Part shown: positions 9,950-20,409 of the stretch, piece by piece
Layout: every line of letters begins with the position of its first letter
Position numbering within the stretch: position 1 is the first letter of the stretch
Assembly (NCBI GenBank): GCA_030620095.1
Contig: JAUTXW010005194.1
Coordinates: 1,100,501-1,164,500 of the forward strand
Direction of reading: 5' to 3'
Length of the DNA stretch: 64,000 bases
DNA from: Kuschelorhynchus macadamiae
Taxonomy: Eukaryota > Arthropoda > Insecta > Coleoptera > Curculionidae
Notes under the pieces: generated by a model
The model's database searches: none
What the model saw: the letters and a program-made list of their open reading frames with translations, nothing else
Told to the model about the DNA's origin: nothing
Program-made: the position numbers and the translations under genes

Positions 9950-12738
9950 AAGAAAACAACATTAGCAACTGCACACAAACAAGCATTTTATCGAGTATTA
10001 TTCACCAAAATGTGCAGTCCATTGGTAACTCCATAGACAGAATAAATGCAATGTTAAGTGTTCATTCTGACTGTAAGGTGCTATGCGTCTCAGAACATTG
10101 GAAATCTAAAGATCAACTGCAAAATTATGCAATTAAAAACTTTAATTTAGTGTCTATGTTTTGTCGTGAAGAAGGGCAACATGGTGGTTCGGCTATATTC
10201 GTCAAACAAAATATTAAATGTAGATTTAAGTCAAAATTAAACAATATATCTGTTCACGGCATTTTTGAGTGTGCTGCCATAGAGTGTAAAATAGGAAGTT
10301 TAAATGCAATTATTATTTCTATATACAGGCCACCAAACGGAGACATAAAGGTATTTATGGAAAAACTAGAGCTAATGTTAACATCTATATTTAACGAAGA
10401 TAAGGTAATCTATATAGCTGGGGATTTCAACATTGAAATGTTAAGAGAAAATAAAACAAAAGCAGACCTCTTCTCAATCATGAGTTCGTTCAATTTAATA
10501 CCCACCGTTTCTGAAAATACACGAATAACATCCACTTCTTCCAGCTGTAAAGATAACATTTTCACAAATTCATCTATTATTGAAGCCATTGTTTTTGAAA
10601 GTTTTGTAACGGATCACACTGCACAGAAGGTTGTTTTTGAAACGATGGATGACAACATCAAAAAACAAGAGTACATACGTTTTTTCTCAGACACAAATAA
10701 AGCTAATTTTCTGTGTAGTCTGAGAGAGCAAAACTGGTCGGATATTGTATATAAAATTGATATTTTTGATGTAAATAAACAATGGGAAAATTTTATTTCT
10801 ACCTTTAAAAATATTTTTAATCAGCATTTCCCCCTAAAAAGAGTTAATAAAAATACTAATAACAAAAAAATTGGTTTCAACCCAGAAATAACAGAATGTA
10901 AAAGAAAACTTGATGTTCTATTAATTTTGTGTAAAAGTGATAATAAATACAAGGATCTTTATAAAGAAACAAAAAAAGAGTATGACACTCTCTTGAAAAA
11001 ATCACGCATAACAAACTATGAAACTAGAATATCCAATCTGATAATAAAATGAAATGTATGTGGAGAATTTGCCACGAAATCACAGGTAAAACAAAACAAA
11101 AAGATGAACTTAAATTAGAGGGAGATGCTGAAAAAATAGCAGACCAATACAATGAATTCTTAATTGATGTAGTTCCAAAATTGTTTCAATCTGTGAGTGA
11201 TCACCCTCATCTGTGTAATATACCAACAAATGATAGATCAATCTATATAAGGCCAGTAACCCCTAAAGAAATAAATGAGCTAGGAACTAATATCAAAAAT
11301 AAACATAGCAGTGGACTAGATGACATTCCAACTAGTATCATGAAACTCGCTTTAAGTGAACTGCAAGAAGTGTTGTGTTTTTTAATGAATAATTCTTTTA
11401 AATATGGCATATTTCCCGAAAATATGAAGGTAGCACTCATAAAACCCCTATATAAGAAGGGCGATCCTGAACATTTGGACAGTTATAGGCCAATAAGTTT
11501 ATTGCCAGCGTTTTCAAAACTGCTTGAACTTGCTATGTGTAACAGATTAGTGCTTTTTATGAATGAATGTAACTTATTTAATATAAGCCAACACGGTTAT
11601 TTAAGGGGTAGATCAACGCAAACTGCTATTTTTCAATTTATACAATCAATTTTGGAAATCTTCGAAAGGGGCGAAATAGCATTTGGTATATTTATTGACT
11701 TATCTAAAGCCTATGACTGTCTGAATAGAGATATACTTCTTAAAAAACTGGAGTTGTACGGTGTAAGGGGCAATGCTTTAAAATGGTTTTTTTCATATAT
11801 GGACAATCGAAAGCAATCAGTAAGTATAACGAAAAATGGGCAAACATACAATTCTCAACTACTATCCAATTTTTCAGGAATAGCACAAGGCAGCATCTTG
11901 GGACCAATCTTGTTCATTGTGTTTGTTAATGATTTATATTCAATAATAAATATTGATCAGTTACAAGTTAGCAGTAAAGATCTTCTCCACCGAGCAATTA
12001 ATTGGTTTAATCAAAATAAATTAATCCTTAATTCATCCAAAACAAATGCCATATTATTTAGAACTAAGCAGTCCAAAACAGACCATGTTGAGTGTCTGGA
12101 GACCGATGATCAAGGTGACATTGTAGTTTCTAAGGACTCAAAATTCCTGGGCATTTACATAAATGAATATTTGGACTGGTCATCTCACATATCTGCTTTA
12201 ATAAAGAAATTAAATTCAATAAGTTACGGGATGCGAGTCATTGGCAAGTATATGAATGAAAAAAACATTAAAAATTATGTACTTCGCAAACTTTGAGTCT
12301 GTATTAAGGTATGGAATTATTTTCTGGGGTCGGGACAGTATGATTCAAAATACTTTTGTAGCACAAAAACGAGTAATTCGGATCATCAAAAAAATGGACT
12401 ACATTGAATCATGCAGATCAGTTTTCCAAAACTCATATATAATGACAGTATATGCTTTGTATGTGTATGAATGTCTAATGTTCTTCTTCAGAAATAAAAA
12501 CCTCTTTCAAACAGTAAATGTAAATCACAATTACAATACCAGAACTGATAACATTAATTACCCCATACACCGACTTCAGTTAACAGAAAGACAACCCCAT
12601 TATATGTGTATACAATTATATAATAAATTACCGCCACACTTAAAAAGAATAACTAGTATAAGAATTTTTAAAAGAGAAATTAAAAAACTGTTAATTCAAC
12701 TTGAACCCTACGAGCTGGATGATTATTTAAATATGTAA
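9950..12738 (+). pseudogene. LINE ORF2: APE endonuclease plus reverse transcriptase with active-site deletion
   Basis: Endonuclease at about 9990-10650: IIHQNVQSIGNSIDRIN, VLCVSEHW, GGSAIFVKQNI, IISIYRPPNGD, YIAGDFNIEML and FVTDHTAQ. The frame changes near 11049. The reverse transcriptase then runs IKPLYKKGDPEHLDSYRPIS, GIFIDLSKAYDCLNRD, YGVRGNALKWFFSY, then GIAQGSILGPILFIVFVNDL. Immediately afterwards the sequence jumps to VSSKDLLHRAINWFNQNKLI. The segment that should carry the catalytic F/YADD box is absent, so this copy cannot be active. The C-terminal part (12256-12738) is in a third frame. Clade by eye: Jockey/CR1 group. Confidence 0.85.
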
Positions 12739-12858
12739 ATTTAACTATATGTAATGTTATTAGTTATAGATTAGTTTGTCAGTGTGATTAATTGCATGGT
12801 TCCTTTTTGTTTTGACGTTATTTCATTTTGTTTTTTGTAACAATTCTGAAATAAAAGT

Positions 12859-12896
12859 TTATTATTATTATTATTATTATTAATTAATAATCCTTT
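12859..12896 (+). repeat. (TTA)n microsatellite at LINE 3' end
   Basis: About eight TTA/ATT units grading into TTAATTAATAATCC. It is the boundary between two LINEs of opposite orientation and may serve as 3' tail for one or both. Confidence 0.8.
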
Positions 12897-13895
12897 ATTT
12901 AGCACTTTGGCTAATATACAATAAAGCAATAATAATTGTCAATTATAAATAAAATTGTTCACAAACAAAAACTTATCTTGTAATATGACTTTACACAATT
13001 CAGTTACCTATTCATACAGAACTAATTATACACAAAGTAAAGAAATAATAATACAGTCAAGGTGTGTACTTAAGACAAAATTTAAGAGGTCAATATAAAC
13101 AAAAATTCAAAATACACACAAAACAAAAACAGCCGTTTTAAAATAAAGTTGTACATTTACATTAAAAGTATAAAACATTGACATAATACAGCTAATTAGC
13201 TGAAGTACTCCTTTAAATGTTTTTTAAACATCCTTAGGCTATTCAAACTTTTTATTTTTTTCTGGCAGAGAGTTTAAACAGATAACCCCCTTATGAAACA
13301 AGAAGTTTTCTGTGCTTTTTTTATTTTTAGTAACTACATAAAAATGTTTTCTATTTCTAGTAGGGTACTGGTGGGCAGAATCATTTGTGTAACTTGTTGG
13401 ATAAATAATTTGGTGTTAATCCATTATTCATTTTAAATATTAATACCATAGCCTGAAACTCTAAAGCTTTGAGCATATCCTTTATGGAAGTTTCTCGTTT
13501 TTTTGCTCAAAATAATGCGCATCACCCTATTCTGCAATTCCTGTAGTCTGAAAATTTCATTTTTATTTGCTGTATATAAAATGGAAAAGCTGTAAATTAG
13601 GTGGGGCAAAATTAAGGTATTATAAACTGTAACCCTTGAAAACTGAGACAAAAACGAAGCTACTCTGGAAAGAAAGTTCACATTTTTAGACACTTTGTCA
13701 ATAATATATTATATATCGTCTTTGAAATTCAGATTTTTATCAATAATAAATCCTAGGTTTTTCATTCGATCAACAGCCTCAACTATATCATCACCCATTT
13801 TTACTTTTATATCTCTGACAATAAACTTTTTTTGATAGTTTTTATTTCCAATTTACATACATTTATTTTTTTTAACATTTACTTTCAAAATATTT
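12897..13895 (-). pseudogene. LINE 3' fragment (reverse transcriptase C-terminus and 3' UTR)
   Basis: On the minus strand, 13890-13430 encodes the post-palm region of a non-LTR reverse transcriptase. It reads MKNLGFIIDKNLNFKDDI, then SKNVNFLSRVASFLSQF, VYNTLILPHLIYSFSILY and RLQELQNRVMRIIL. It is broken by at least one frameshift or stop near 13700. The AT-rich remainder to 12897 is probably 3' UTR. The upstream parts of the element (endonuclease, palm) are absent. Right of it, a different LINE begins in the opposite direction at 13896. Confidence 0.7.
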
Positions 13896-15545
13896 TTGGC
13901 TAATGATCTAAATGATTATTTTATGAATGTAAGCAAAAATGTTACCTCTAGTATCTCGCCAAGTTTGGACCCTCTTTTGTTTCTCCCTCCTTCAAAAAAT
14001 TTAGCTGATAGCTTTTTCTTAAGTCCCGTTAGCAACACTGAACTATTGAAGGTAATAAATAATATCAAAAGTAAATCTTCGTGTAGCACTGATGGCCTAT
14101 CAATTAGAATATTCCTGAACTTGCCACTCCCAGTCATAGAGGCCCTTACAACATTAATAAATGAGTCCTTTATAAAAGGTGTATTCCCTGATTGCCTTAA
14201 AACAGCTATAATTATTCCACTTCATAAAGGCGGCGAAAAAACTAACTCTTGCAATTATCGCCCAATTGCACTACTACCAGTGCTATCAAAAATCATCGAA
14301 AGGCTACTGAAGAATCGTCTTATGCCATTTCTCCTGAAACATCAGATAATATCCCCGGAGCAGTTCGGATTTCTACCCAACAAGTGCACCAGTGACGCCA
14401 TGTTCACGTTGCTTAGAGGCGTCTACTTATCTCTCAATAACAACCACCCAACTACCTCAGTTTTTTGTGACTATGCGAAAGCCTTTGATTGTGTTAGTCA
14501 TGAAATTCTGATAAACAAACTAAATTTTTATGGAATTCGTGGTACTTCTTTAAATTGGTTCAAATCTTATCTTGGGAAAAGGCAACAACTTGTAAGGGCT
14601 AATGGTTCCGATTCTGATTGTAAGTTGATTACAAGTGGAGTCCCTCAAGGTTCAGTCTTGGGACCTATTCTTTTTTCGTTATACATTAATGATATCACGA
14701 ACCTTAAAATTAATGGAAGAATTTCCCTTTTTGCTGATGACACAAGCATAACATGGAGTGATTTTGATACAACGTCTTTACACTCTAGTATCTCCAAAGA
14801 CTTGGTTATAATTAAGGCTTGGTCCGATTCCAATATGCTTTGTTTTAACGTCGATAAAACGGTGGCGTTATCTTATAAGGGAACTTTACAACCACTTCAG
14901 GTACATAACAGCAATATTGAATACGTATAGTCGGTTAAATTCCTGGGTTTAAATATAAATAACAACCTTAAATGGTCTAATCATATTGACACCTTAACTA
15001 AAAAACTTTCTACCGCCTGCTTCGCCATTCGATCAGTTTCAAAAGAACTAGACGTTCCTTCTGCCAGACTTACTTATTTCTCTTTATTTGAATCCCACCT
15101 CCGCTATGGCCTTGCCTTTTGGGGCTGCTGTACCACCGAGCAATTTCGTAGTATTTTTATGCTTCAAAAGAGAGCCATTCATTATTTGTTTGGTCTAAAT
15201 AATAGAGCTCACTGCCAATACTATTTCAAAAAACATGAAATATTAACACTTCCTGCATTATTTATTTTGGAAACGGTATGTTTGCTGAGAAAACATATAA
15301 ACACCCTCCCAGAAGGGCCACAACATGTATACCCTACCAGAAACTCTAGGCATGATATTTATCTTCCCATTCCTTCCACAGAATTAATAAAAAAATCAAT
15401 TATTTACAACGCTATAAAACTTTACAACAATCTGCCAGTACATTTAAAATCTATGCCTATGCTTGCACAATTTCGAAAAAACACCAAAGCATACCTCATT
15501 GAGAGACCATTTTACAGCGTTAATGATTTTTTTTTCAGTGAGTAA
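13896..15545 (+). pseudogene. LINE reverse transcriptase, single internal stop
   Basis: One frame from 13896 to 15545 broken only by TAG at 14928-14930. Motifs in order: SKSSCSTDGLSIRIF, AIIIPLHKGGEK, CNYRPIALLPVLSKIIERLL, FCDYAKAFDCVSHEIL, YGIRGTSLNWFKSYLGKR, SGVPQGSVLGPILFSLYIND and RISLFADDTSITW (FADD active site). The C-terminal domain follows with ESHLRYGLAFWGC, KRAIHYLFGL and YNNLPVHLKS. The endonuclease is missing, so the copy is 5'-truncated at the RT entry. Clade by eye: CR1/Jockey group. The near-clean frame suggests a fairly recent insertion. Confidence 0.85.
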
Positions 15546-16110
15546 GTCTCTTTAAATTGTCACTAAACTCGCTTGTTTACTTAAATCTTTTGTGAGTCAT
15601 GTCTTAACTCTTAGCATAGAATTTTGAAAATCATTATATAGGGAAAAGAACTGTCGAACATTCACTTAAAACTTAATTATTTTTGTTAGGTATTGGATTA
15701 AAAACAATTTAATTCTTTTTGTATACTACATTCTACACTAGTTCAATATACCCTCTGTTTAACATCACAATTATTTGTATAACTATAATAACATAGAGTT
15801 TAAGGTCGCATAATTGCAATTTTGATTTCAATGTCATCGAAATTATTCACCTCGTACATGTGTGTTTGTTTACTTTTATAAGGTTATTAGGATTCATTAA
15901 CTGTTTTGCGGCAATGTTATGTTATATTCTAACGTGTGTTTTACGATTTGGTAAATTGATAATTTACATTTTTAAAAAGCATTGACCTATCGAAATTCTT
16001 TTCGATTAATGTTTTGATATGTCTTATTTTAGGTATATTTTGCTTTGTCCATAAAATTGTAAAATTTTTCTGCGGCAATAAAGCATACTTTTGTTTGTTT
16101 GTTTGGTAAA
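13896..16110 (+). mobile_element. 5'-truncated LINE with (TTTG)n tail
   Basis: Reverse transcriptase ORF, then about 540 bp of 3' UTR ending in a CAATAAAGCATAC polyadenylation-like stretch and a short TTTG repeat at 16090-16108. Beyond it a minus-strand LINE fragment begins. Confidence 0.7.
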
Positions 16111-17118
16111 CCACATCTTAAGTTGGAAAAGGTCTTCATTAATATTAGTGAAAACAAATGAAGCAAACAAATGAATGGAACACGTTTTCACCACGGTTGA
16201 AATATCATTTATGTATAGTAAAAAATAACAATGGCTCTAGAGTGCTACCCTATGGCACCCCAGCATCACATGAAATTTCGGACGATACTTTACCGTTTAT
16301 CATTGTAACCTCGTTTCTGTTTTCCAAGTAGTCCCCAAACCAATTCAAAACATCCTCTACTAAATGGCATCAAGGCCGGTTAACTCTATAGGTTACCCTA
16401 CGCTCAGTACGCTTCCCCTTACCGCAGTCCCCGCGGAAAACTGGTATACGTCACCGGGCGACCGCGAACGCCGACGCGTACACTAGCCTTCTCTCTCGTA
16501 CCAAATATTAATCGATAGCACTATCTTTTTCGTTAGGTCAAGAAAGTATGCGAATCGTAACAAATTTAATTTTTCTACTGATAGTTTTAATAAAATAAAA
16601 TTTGTCAAATAAATATTAACAATTATAAATTAGTAAAAATGTTTGTAGAGTAAATTTGAATTCCCTATTTATTAGGCAAGCAACTAGATTCAGTGATGAC
16701 CAAATGAAGAAAACAAATTAAACTATAGATAGGTAGTTAGGTATACCTACATAATCCTAATAAATAAAACAGGTAAATATTTAGACACAAATGAAATTTA
16801 CGAAATTTAATTGAAATTGAATCTATCCGACATGTTTCGAATAAAGATAATTACATCTCCACGTATGTATATTTTTTAAAAGAGTAAACATGATATTAAT
16901 AATATTTGTCGCTCCAATCAATCTATTAAATATTTCTGACGATTATGAGATCTCTCTTAGAAACAGGTTGAATAGAAATTTAATTCCCATTAAACTTTAT
17001 GGAGGAAGACTTCATGTTTTATTTGTGTCTATAATATTTGAGCTCCACTTTGAGAACGGAATATTTTGCCAAATAGATCTTTATTTAAAAAAAATAGGAA
17101 TTTTACATATCAGAACAA

Positions 17119-17278
17119 TTAAAATTTGATAATTATTTTCTTCATCTTTTTACTAACTTTTTCTTCTGTATCATCGCTGGGTACTTCCTGTTCAATCTTT
17201 GCTTGGTCCTTCCTGTTGAAGTTGGGGGTAAAGCTGAATTTTTGTCAGTTACTTTGCTTAACGTAAGTGAAGGTACAG
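17119..17278 (-). pseudogene. THAP-domain protein, probable exon 2
   Basis: After a T-rich acceptor (TTTTATTTTAG, ending 17279) the sequence continues exon 1 in phase as VPSLTLSKVTDKNSALPP. A one-base shift then gives KIEQEVPSDDTEEKVSKKMKK and a stop at 17119-17121. It is a short charged tail with no recognisable domain. The intron (17279-18066) contains a Penelope fragment in the opposite orientation. The assignment rests on splice sites and phase only. Confidence 0.5.
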
Positions 17279-17439
17279 CTAAAATAAAAAAAATATTAAA
17301 ACAGCTTAAATCTTAAATTTTGACAAAATACAGTACAAAACAACTATTTTGGGAGGTATTTTGGTTGGATGATGATTAATAAAATGCAGGTAGGAATGTA
17401 AAACTGCTGTTACATATTTTTTTCATATAAAGAGGCAAT

Positions 17440-18025
17440 GTTCTTTAAAAACATACATGACAACAACATAAACTTGCTTGGAATGTAATGGTATATACAT
17501 AGGTCAAACAGGTAGATACTTAAAAACTCGAGTAGCTGAGAATTAAAGGAGTGTGCTAAATAAAATGATTAATAAATTAAATGATACCAACAACCATCAA
17601 CACTCCAAAATACTTACCATCAAAATAATGTTCAGCAAATTGTATATAGTTAAGTTTTACACCGTAAATAGCATTTGTATGTAAGTATGCTAATGTGTCG
17701 AGTAATGCGTGTTAGTAAAACTTAATTTATTTTATACCTATTTAAGTCATTGTAGTTTAACCGTGTTATCCTACGTACTTTGTGTCTTGTTTTTTTTTAT
17801 ACGCTTACTGTGTTTTAATATGTATTTTAACTGCCGTAAGATACACTATAAACATTTTAATTATATATGTATAGTTGTAAAACAGTTTTTGTTGTTCTCA
17901 TATGTTTTTAAAGAACATTGTTCTTTTATATAAAAAAAGTTCGGACTGATCCCCAACTAGTTCTTAAGTTTTAGAATCCTGAAGATGACCTCTATGAGGT
18001 CGAAACATCGACTAATTACATTAGA
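17440..18025 (+). pseudogene. Penelope-like element 3' fragment (GIY-YIG endonuclease end plus terminal repeat)
   Basis: About 17476-17545 reads ECNGIYIGQTGRYLKTRVAE, the GIY-YIG endonuclease core of Penelope-like elements (CDKFYIGQTGRS-KTR-KEH in relatives), followed by a stop replacing the downstream histidine segment. A decayed stretch then runs to a hammerhead-like motif at 17971-18016, the usual element in the Penelope terminal repeat. The reverse transcriptase is absent. The fragment lies inside the THAP gene's intron in reverse orientation. Confidence 0.75.
17971..18016 (+). ncRNA. Hammerhead-ribozyme-like motif (Penelope type), diverged
   Basis: CTGAAGA at 17979-17985 (core CUGANGA), stem II GACCTC/GAGGTC with a TAT loop, GAAA at 18002-18005, then C and ATC (18007-18009) at the cleavage position. 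Stem I is only partly complementary. The core is intact but stem III pairing is broken (C against A), so activity is doubtful. Confidence 0.6.
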
Positions 18026-18066
18026 TTTTCTAATAGCTTTTAATTGATCATCATTATATTACTTAC

Positions 18067-18327
18067 CTGTAGGTTTTAATTTTCTTTTGGGTGGCAGACC
18101 AAGAAGTTCAGCTTGCAAGCCATGCTCATAATCTTCGGGTTTAAAATGCTCCCAATAAACACGACAGTTTTCAAAATTCCATTCATCATTTCTCTTACAT
18201 CTCTGAATTTATATTTCTCAATAGGTTTTTCTTTGGGAAATCGATAAAATAAAATCTGTTTGCCAGATTTATTAGAATTTATTCTGGTATTATGGCAAAC
18301 ACCAACTGTACATCGCATTTCAGGCAT
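18067..18327 (-). pseudogene. THAP-domain protein, exon 1 (frameshifted)
   Basis: Starts MPEMRCTVGVCHNTR and continues ILFYRFPKEK, the first half of a C2CH THAP zinc finger. A one-base shift near 18210 moves the frame, which then reads QRCKRNDEWNFENCRVYW followed by EHFKPEDYEHG and PPKRKLKP. This completes the THAP signature (C-X-C ... C-X(2)-H, tryptophan, and the AVPTIF-like basic tail). It ends at a consensus donor (ACAG/GTAAGT, intron from 18066). THAP domains bind DNA and are found in P-element transposases and host regulators. The frameshift breaks the product. Confidence 0.8.
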
Positions 18328-19350
18328 ACTTTTTACCTAAATGTAGATCTAGAAACAAAACAAAGTATATCATTACATTTGCATCAACAAAAAATCTAGC
18401 AAGTATATCAATGTTAATAATGGGTTATAATATAGTCCTATGCTACCTATAATCTATCATAAAAAAACAAAGATACCTTACCTAGTCGTTAGTAAACCAA
18501 AATTCAATGAATTTATACTTTATTATTTAATAGTTAATTATAAAAATCGCTCTAAATCAACAAAACCCTTCGAAAGCTCACGTAAACGCATTGTGTTCGT
18601 ACGAAGTGGGGTCGCCCGACTACGTCAGTTACCTTTAACAGGACTTATTGGCTTTGCTACAAGGCAGTCGCCAGATTGCTCTCCGTCCGGGGCTCAGAGT
18701 CGTTAAATCGGCGACCCTCGAAGTCGACCCTGCACCTTATTCTAGTTTGGAGACGTTATCGGTAGGATATCCGGATGGCGAGCTCTAAGCTCCCGAATAC
18801 CCCGAATCTTTCAAATAGTTTTTAATATTTCCTCTTTAATTTTTGAAATGCATCTTGGCTTCCACTTGAGAGTACTACTGATATCACGAGATGACCCTTT
18901 CTTTCAAGCTATCCCCTTACCCCTCCCACTCCTGCCACGTAGCTGCCATTACGCTAATATTCTATGTAGAACTGAGGCAGACGAACGGGATAGAATGCAG
19001 GAACAACTAGGCCTCACACGTTCACAGCGCTGCTCCCTTTCTAGCGGGGACGTTAGTTTCCACACTGAGCGTTTGAGTCTCCCGTTTCCCCCCGAAATAA
19101 AGCAGCAAAACCGAACACGTGTAACCACTTATGTTAATAACACATAGGTCTGCATTCGACGAGACGAACCGGAAGACTGGTGGTGTAACCTATTAGAGTT
19201 TAAAGGCCTTGCTATGCCATAACCTTCTAATTTTTATACTAATATAGCTCTATCTATTGTTTCGAACGCACTATGTAAATCAAGAAATCCTGCTCCTATT
19301 GCATAATTGTCATCTATTTTTAGTGAAACGAAGTTTATATAATTTTAATT

Positions 19351-19974
19351 TCAAATGTTGATTGGAAACCTCTTAATTTAAATAGTTTATTTAAACCAAC
19401 TTTTTAATTGTTTGTTGAATGAATCATTATTTTTCTATTGTACCTTTTTTGTTGTTTAATTATGCTTATGTGTTTAAAATCAAAGACTATTAAGTGGACA
19501 TAATTATATCACACAGTTTAGGTTTAATTGTTATTATTATACTGTATAAAGTGTTTTGACTGTTTATTCAGACTTTTTATAATAAGATGAAGTCAAGTTG
19601 AGTTGATACCTTCGATATGATCTGAACTAGATAATACAGTAAACATATTGGGATTTCGAGAACTCCGTGACGTAAGGGGACGAAGGTCGCATCTAATCTG
19701 AGAAAAACATTTGTAAACAAAATACGAGGTTTCGCAATTCGCGTACAGAAACATCTAAATATCTCATTTTTGTTGTCATTTAGATTTAATAAAGTAAATT
19801 TGCCAAGATGAATCCCACACAAAAATATACTTTTTAAAAATGTACGGTTTTTATGCCTACCTCTAAAAACTTAAACCACTAACAATTATTATTTGTTATA
19901 TAACATTGGTTTTGTAATTCAAAATAAATATTGGTTTTGTATAAAGAATATACAGTGCCGCTATGAAATAGTTT
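19351..19974. other. Spacer, possibly upstream remains of the minus-strand LINE
   Basis: AT-rich. The minus strand just above 19350 may be decayed reverse transcriptase sequence, but no motif is firm. The 81-codon minus frame at 19577-19822 resembles nothing known to me. Confidence 0.35.
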
Positions 19975-20111
19975 TTTTAATTTCCTTGTAAAGGGAAGTA
20001 TTGTAATCGTGAAAAAAATCAACCTCCGAGATTATTTCAGATCTCTACGTCTCTAGATGCCGAAAAACATGTTTTCTCGATTCCGTCGGCTTGTCTGTCT
20101 GTCGGTCTGTC
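19975..20111 (+). repeat. Dispersed repeat, head segment
   Basis: CCTTGTAAAGGGAAGTA, then GTGAAAAAAATCA, TCTAGATGCCGAAAAACATG, GATTCCGTCGG and TCTGTCTGTCGGTCTGTC. The same order recurs at about 22130-22250, 32560-32640, 33050-33200 and, reversed, at 57950-58045. It ends at a hAT-like end (CAGTGACGGCTCGTGG at 20112). Confidence 0.7.
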
Positions 20112-20127
20112 CAGTGACGGCTCGTGG
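20112..20127 (+). other. hAT-like terminus (isolated)
   Basis: CAGTGACGGCTCGTGG matches, with one difference, the CAGTGGCGGCTCGTGG end of the hAT element closed at 44458. The partner end and duplication were not found, so it is probably a truncated copy. Confidence 0.4.
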
Positions 20128-20159
20128 TGAATTATATTGAGAGGTCAATAACAAATTTA

Positions 20160-20345
20160 AAAATAGGCAATTTGTAAATGAGTTTTCGTTAGTCCAAATA
20201 ACGGTTTTTAAAAATTCGGGAAAATCGTCAATGTTATTTGCCAACCAATTGCAATATTCCAACCTTCTCTGGATATCCTGGGTGTAATTTTTGCGAAATG
20301 TGAATTTTATAAGATTTCAAGCCACTTTTCGTAAATTCTGTCCAA
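20160..20345 (-). pseudogene. DD41D-type transposase fragment
   Basis: On the minus strand: YCNWLANNIDDFPEFLKTVI followed by WTNENSFTN, the block around the first catalytic aspartate (W-S/T-D-E-S/A in intact relatives; here D is N). Immediately upstream a decayed K-IHISQ-LHPGY stretch matches the L-EGD--RR segment of the intact copies at 33976 and 50889. Nothing of the second and third catalytic blocks is present. Confidence 0.6.
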
Positions 20346-20409
20346 ACGAGTTGTGAAGAAATTTGACGAGTCGATTTTGATGGATTTGTTTGTATCTAAA
20401 ACCAAAATA

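Larger units (their letters stand above)
9341..12886 (+). mobile_element. Jockey/CR1-group LINE, 5'-truncated, (TTA)n tail
   Basis: ORF1, ORF2 and a short 3' UTR on one strand, ending with AATAAAAG and a (TTA)n tract at about 12859-12886. The right neighbour is another LINE in the opposite orientation, so the two meet tail to tail. The target duplication is hidden by the simple repeat. Confidence 0.75.
16371..19211 (-). mobile_element. TIR transposon carrying a THAP-domain gene (P-like candidate)
   Basis: Termini are inverted: left CAAGGCCGGTTAACTCTATA, right (reverse complement) CAAGGCCTTTAAACTCTAAT, both continuing AGGTTAC, about 27 bp at roughly 85% identity. It interrupts a LINE reverse transcriptase. 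A possible 8-bp duplication is imperfect (AATGGCAT left, TATGCCAT right, 6 of 8). The ends (16371-16500 and 18560-19205) are GC-rich against AT-rich surroundings. Inside is a two-exon THAP gene on the minus strand. THAP domains occur in P-element transposases, and the TIR and TSD lengths fit that superfamily, but no RNase-H-like catalytic domain is visible, so this copy looks non-autonomous. Confidence 0.6.
16111..19350 (-). pseudogene. Minus-strand LINE reverse transcriptase split by a TIR element
   Basis: 19345-19212 (minus) encodes AIGAGFLDLHSAFETIDRAIL and LEGYGI. After the inserted element, 16370-16111 resumes with VEDVLNWFGDYLENRNEV, then CDAGVP and a stop in place of Q before GSTL. Together these form the palm of a non-LTR reverse transcriptase (FLDL-KAFDTVD ... 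YGI--VLNWF-SYL-NR ... GVPQGS). The join GYGI/VEDVLNWF matches family spacing. Both halves carry stops. Confidence 0.75.

Noticed and set aside
18440..19147. Two plus-strand frames (88 and 99 codons) in the GC-rich end of the THAP element
   Set aside because: They lie in terminal, probably non-coding sequence. Composition, not selection, is likely to explain their openness, and they resemble no protein I know.
16371..19211. Calling the THAP element a complete P element
   Set aside because: No RNase-H-like transposase domain or GTP-binding region is visible and the duplication is imperfect (6 of 8), so only a P-like candidate is supported.
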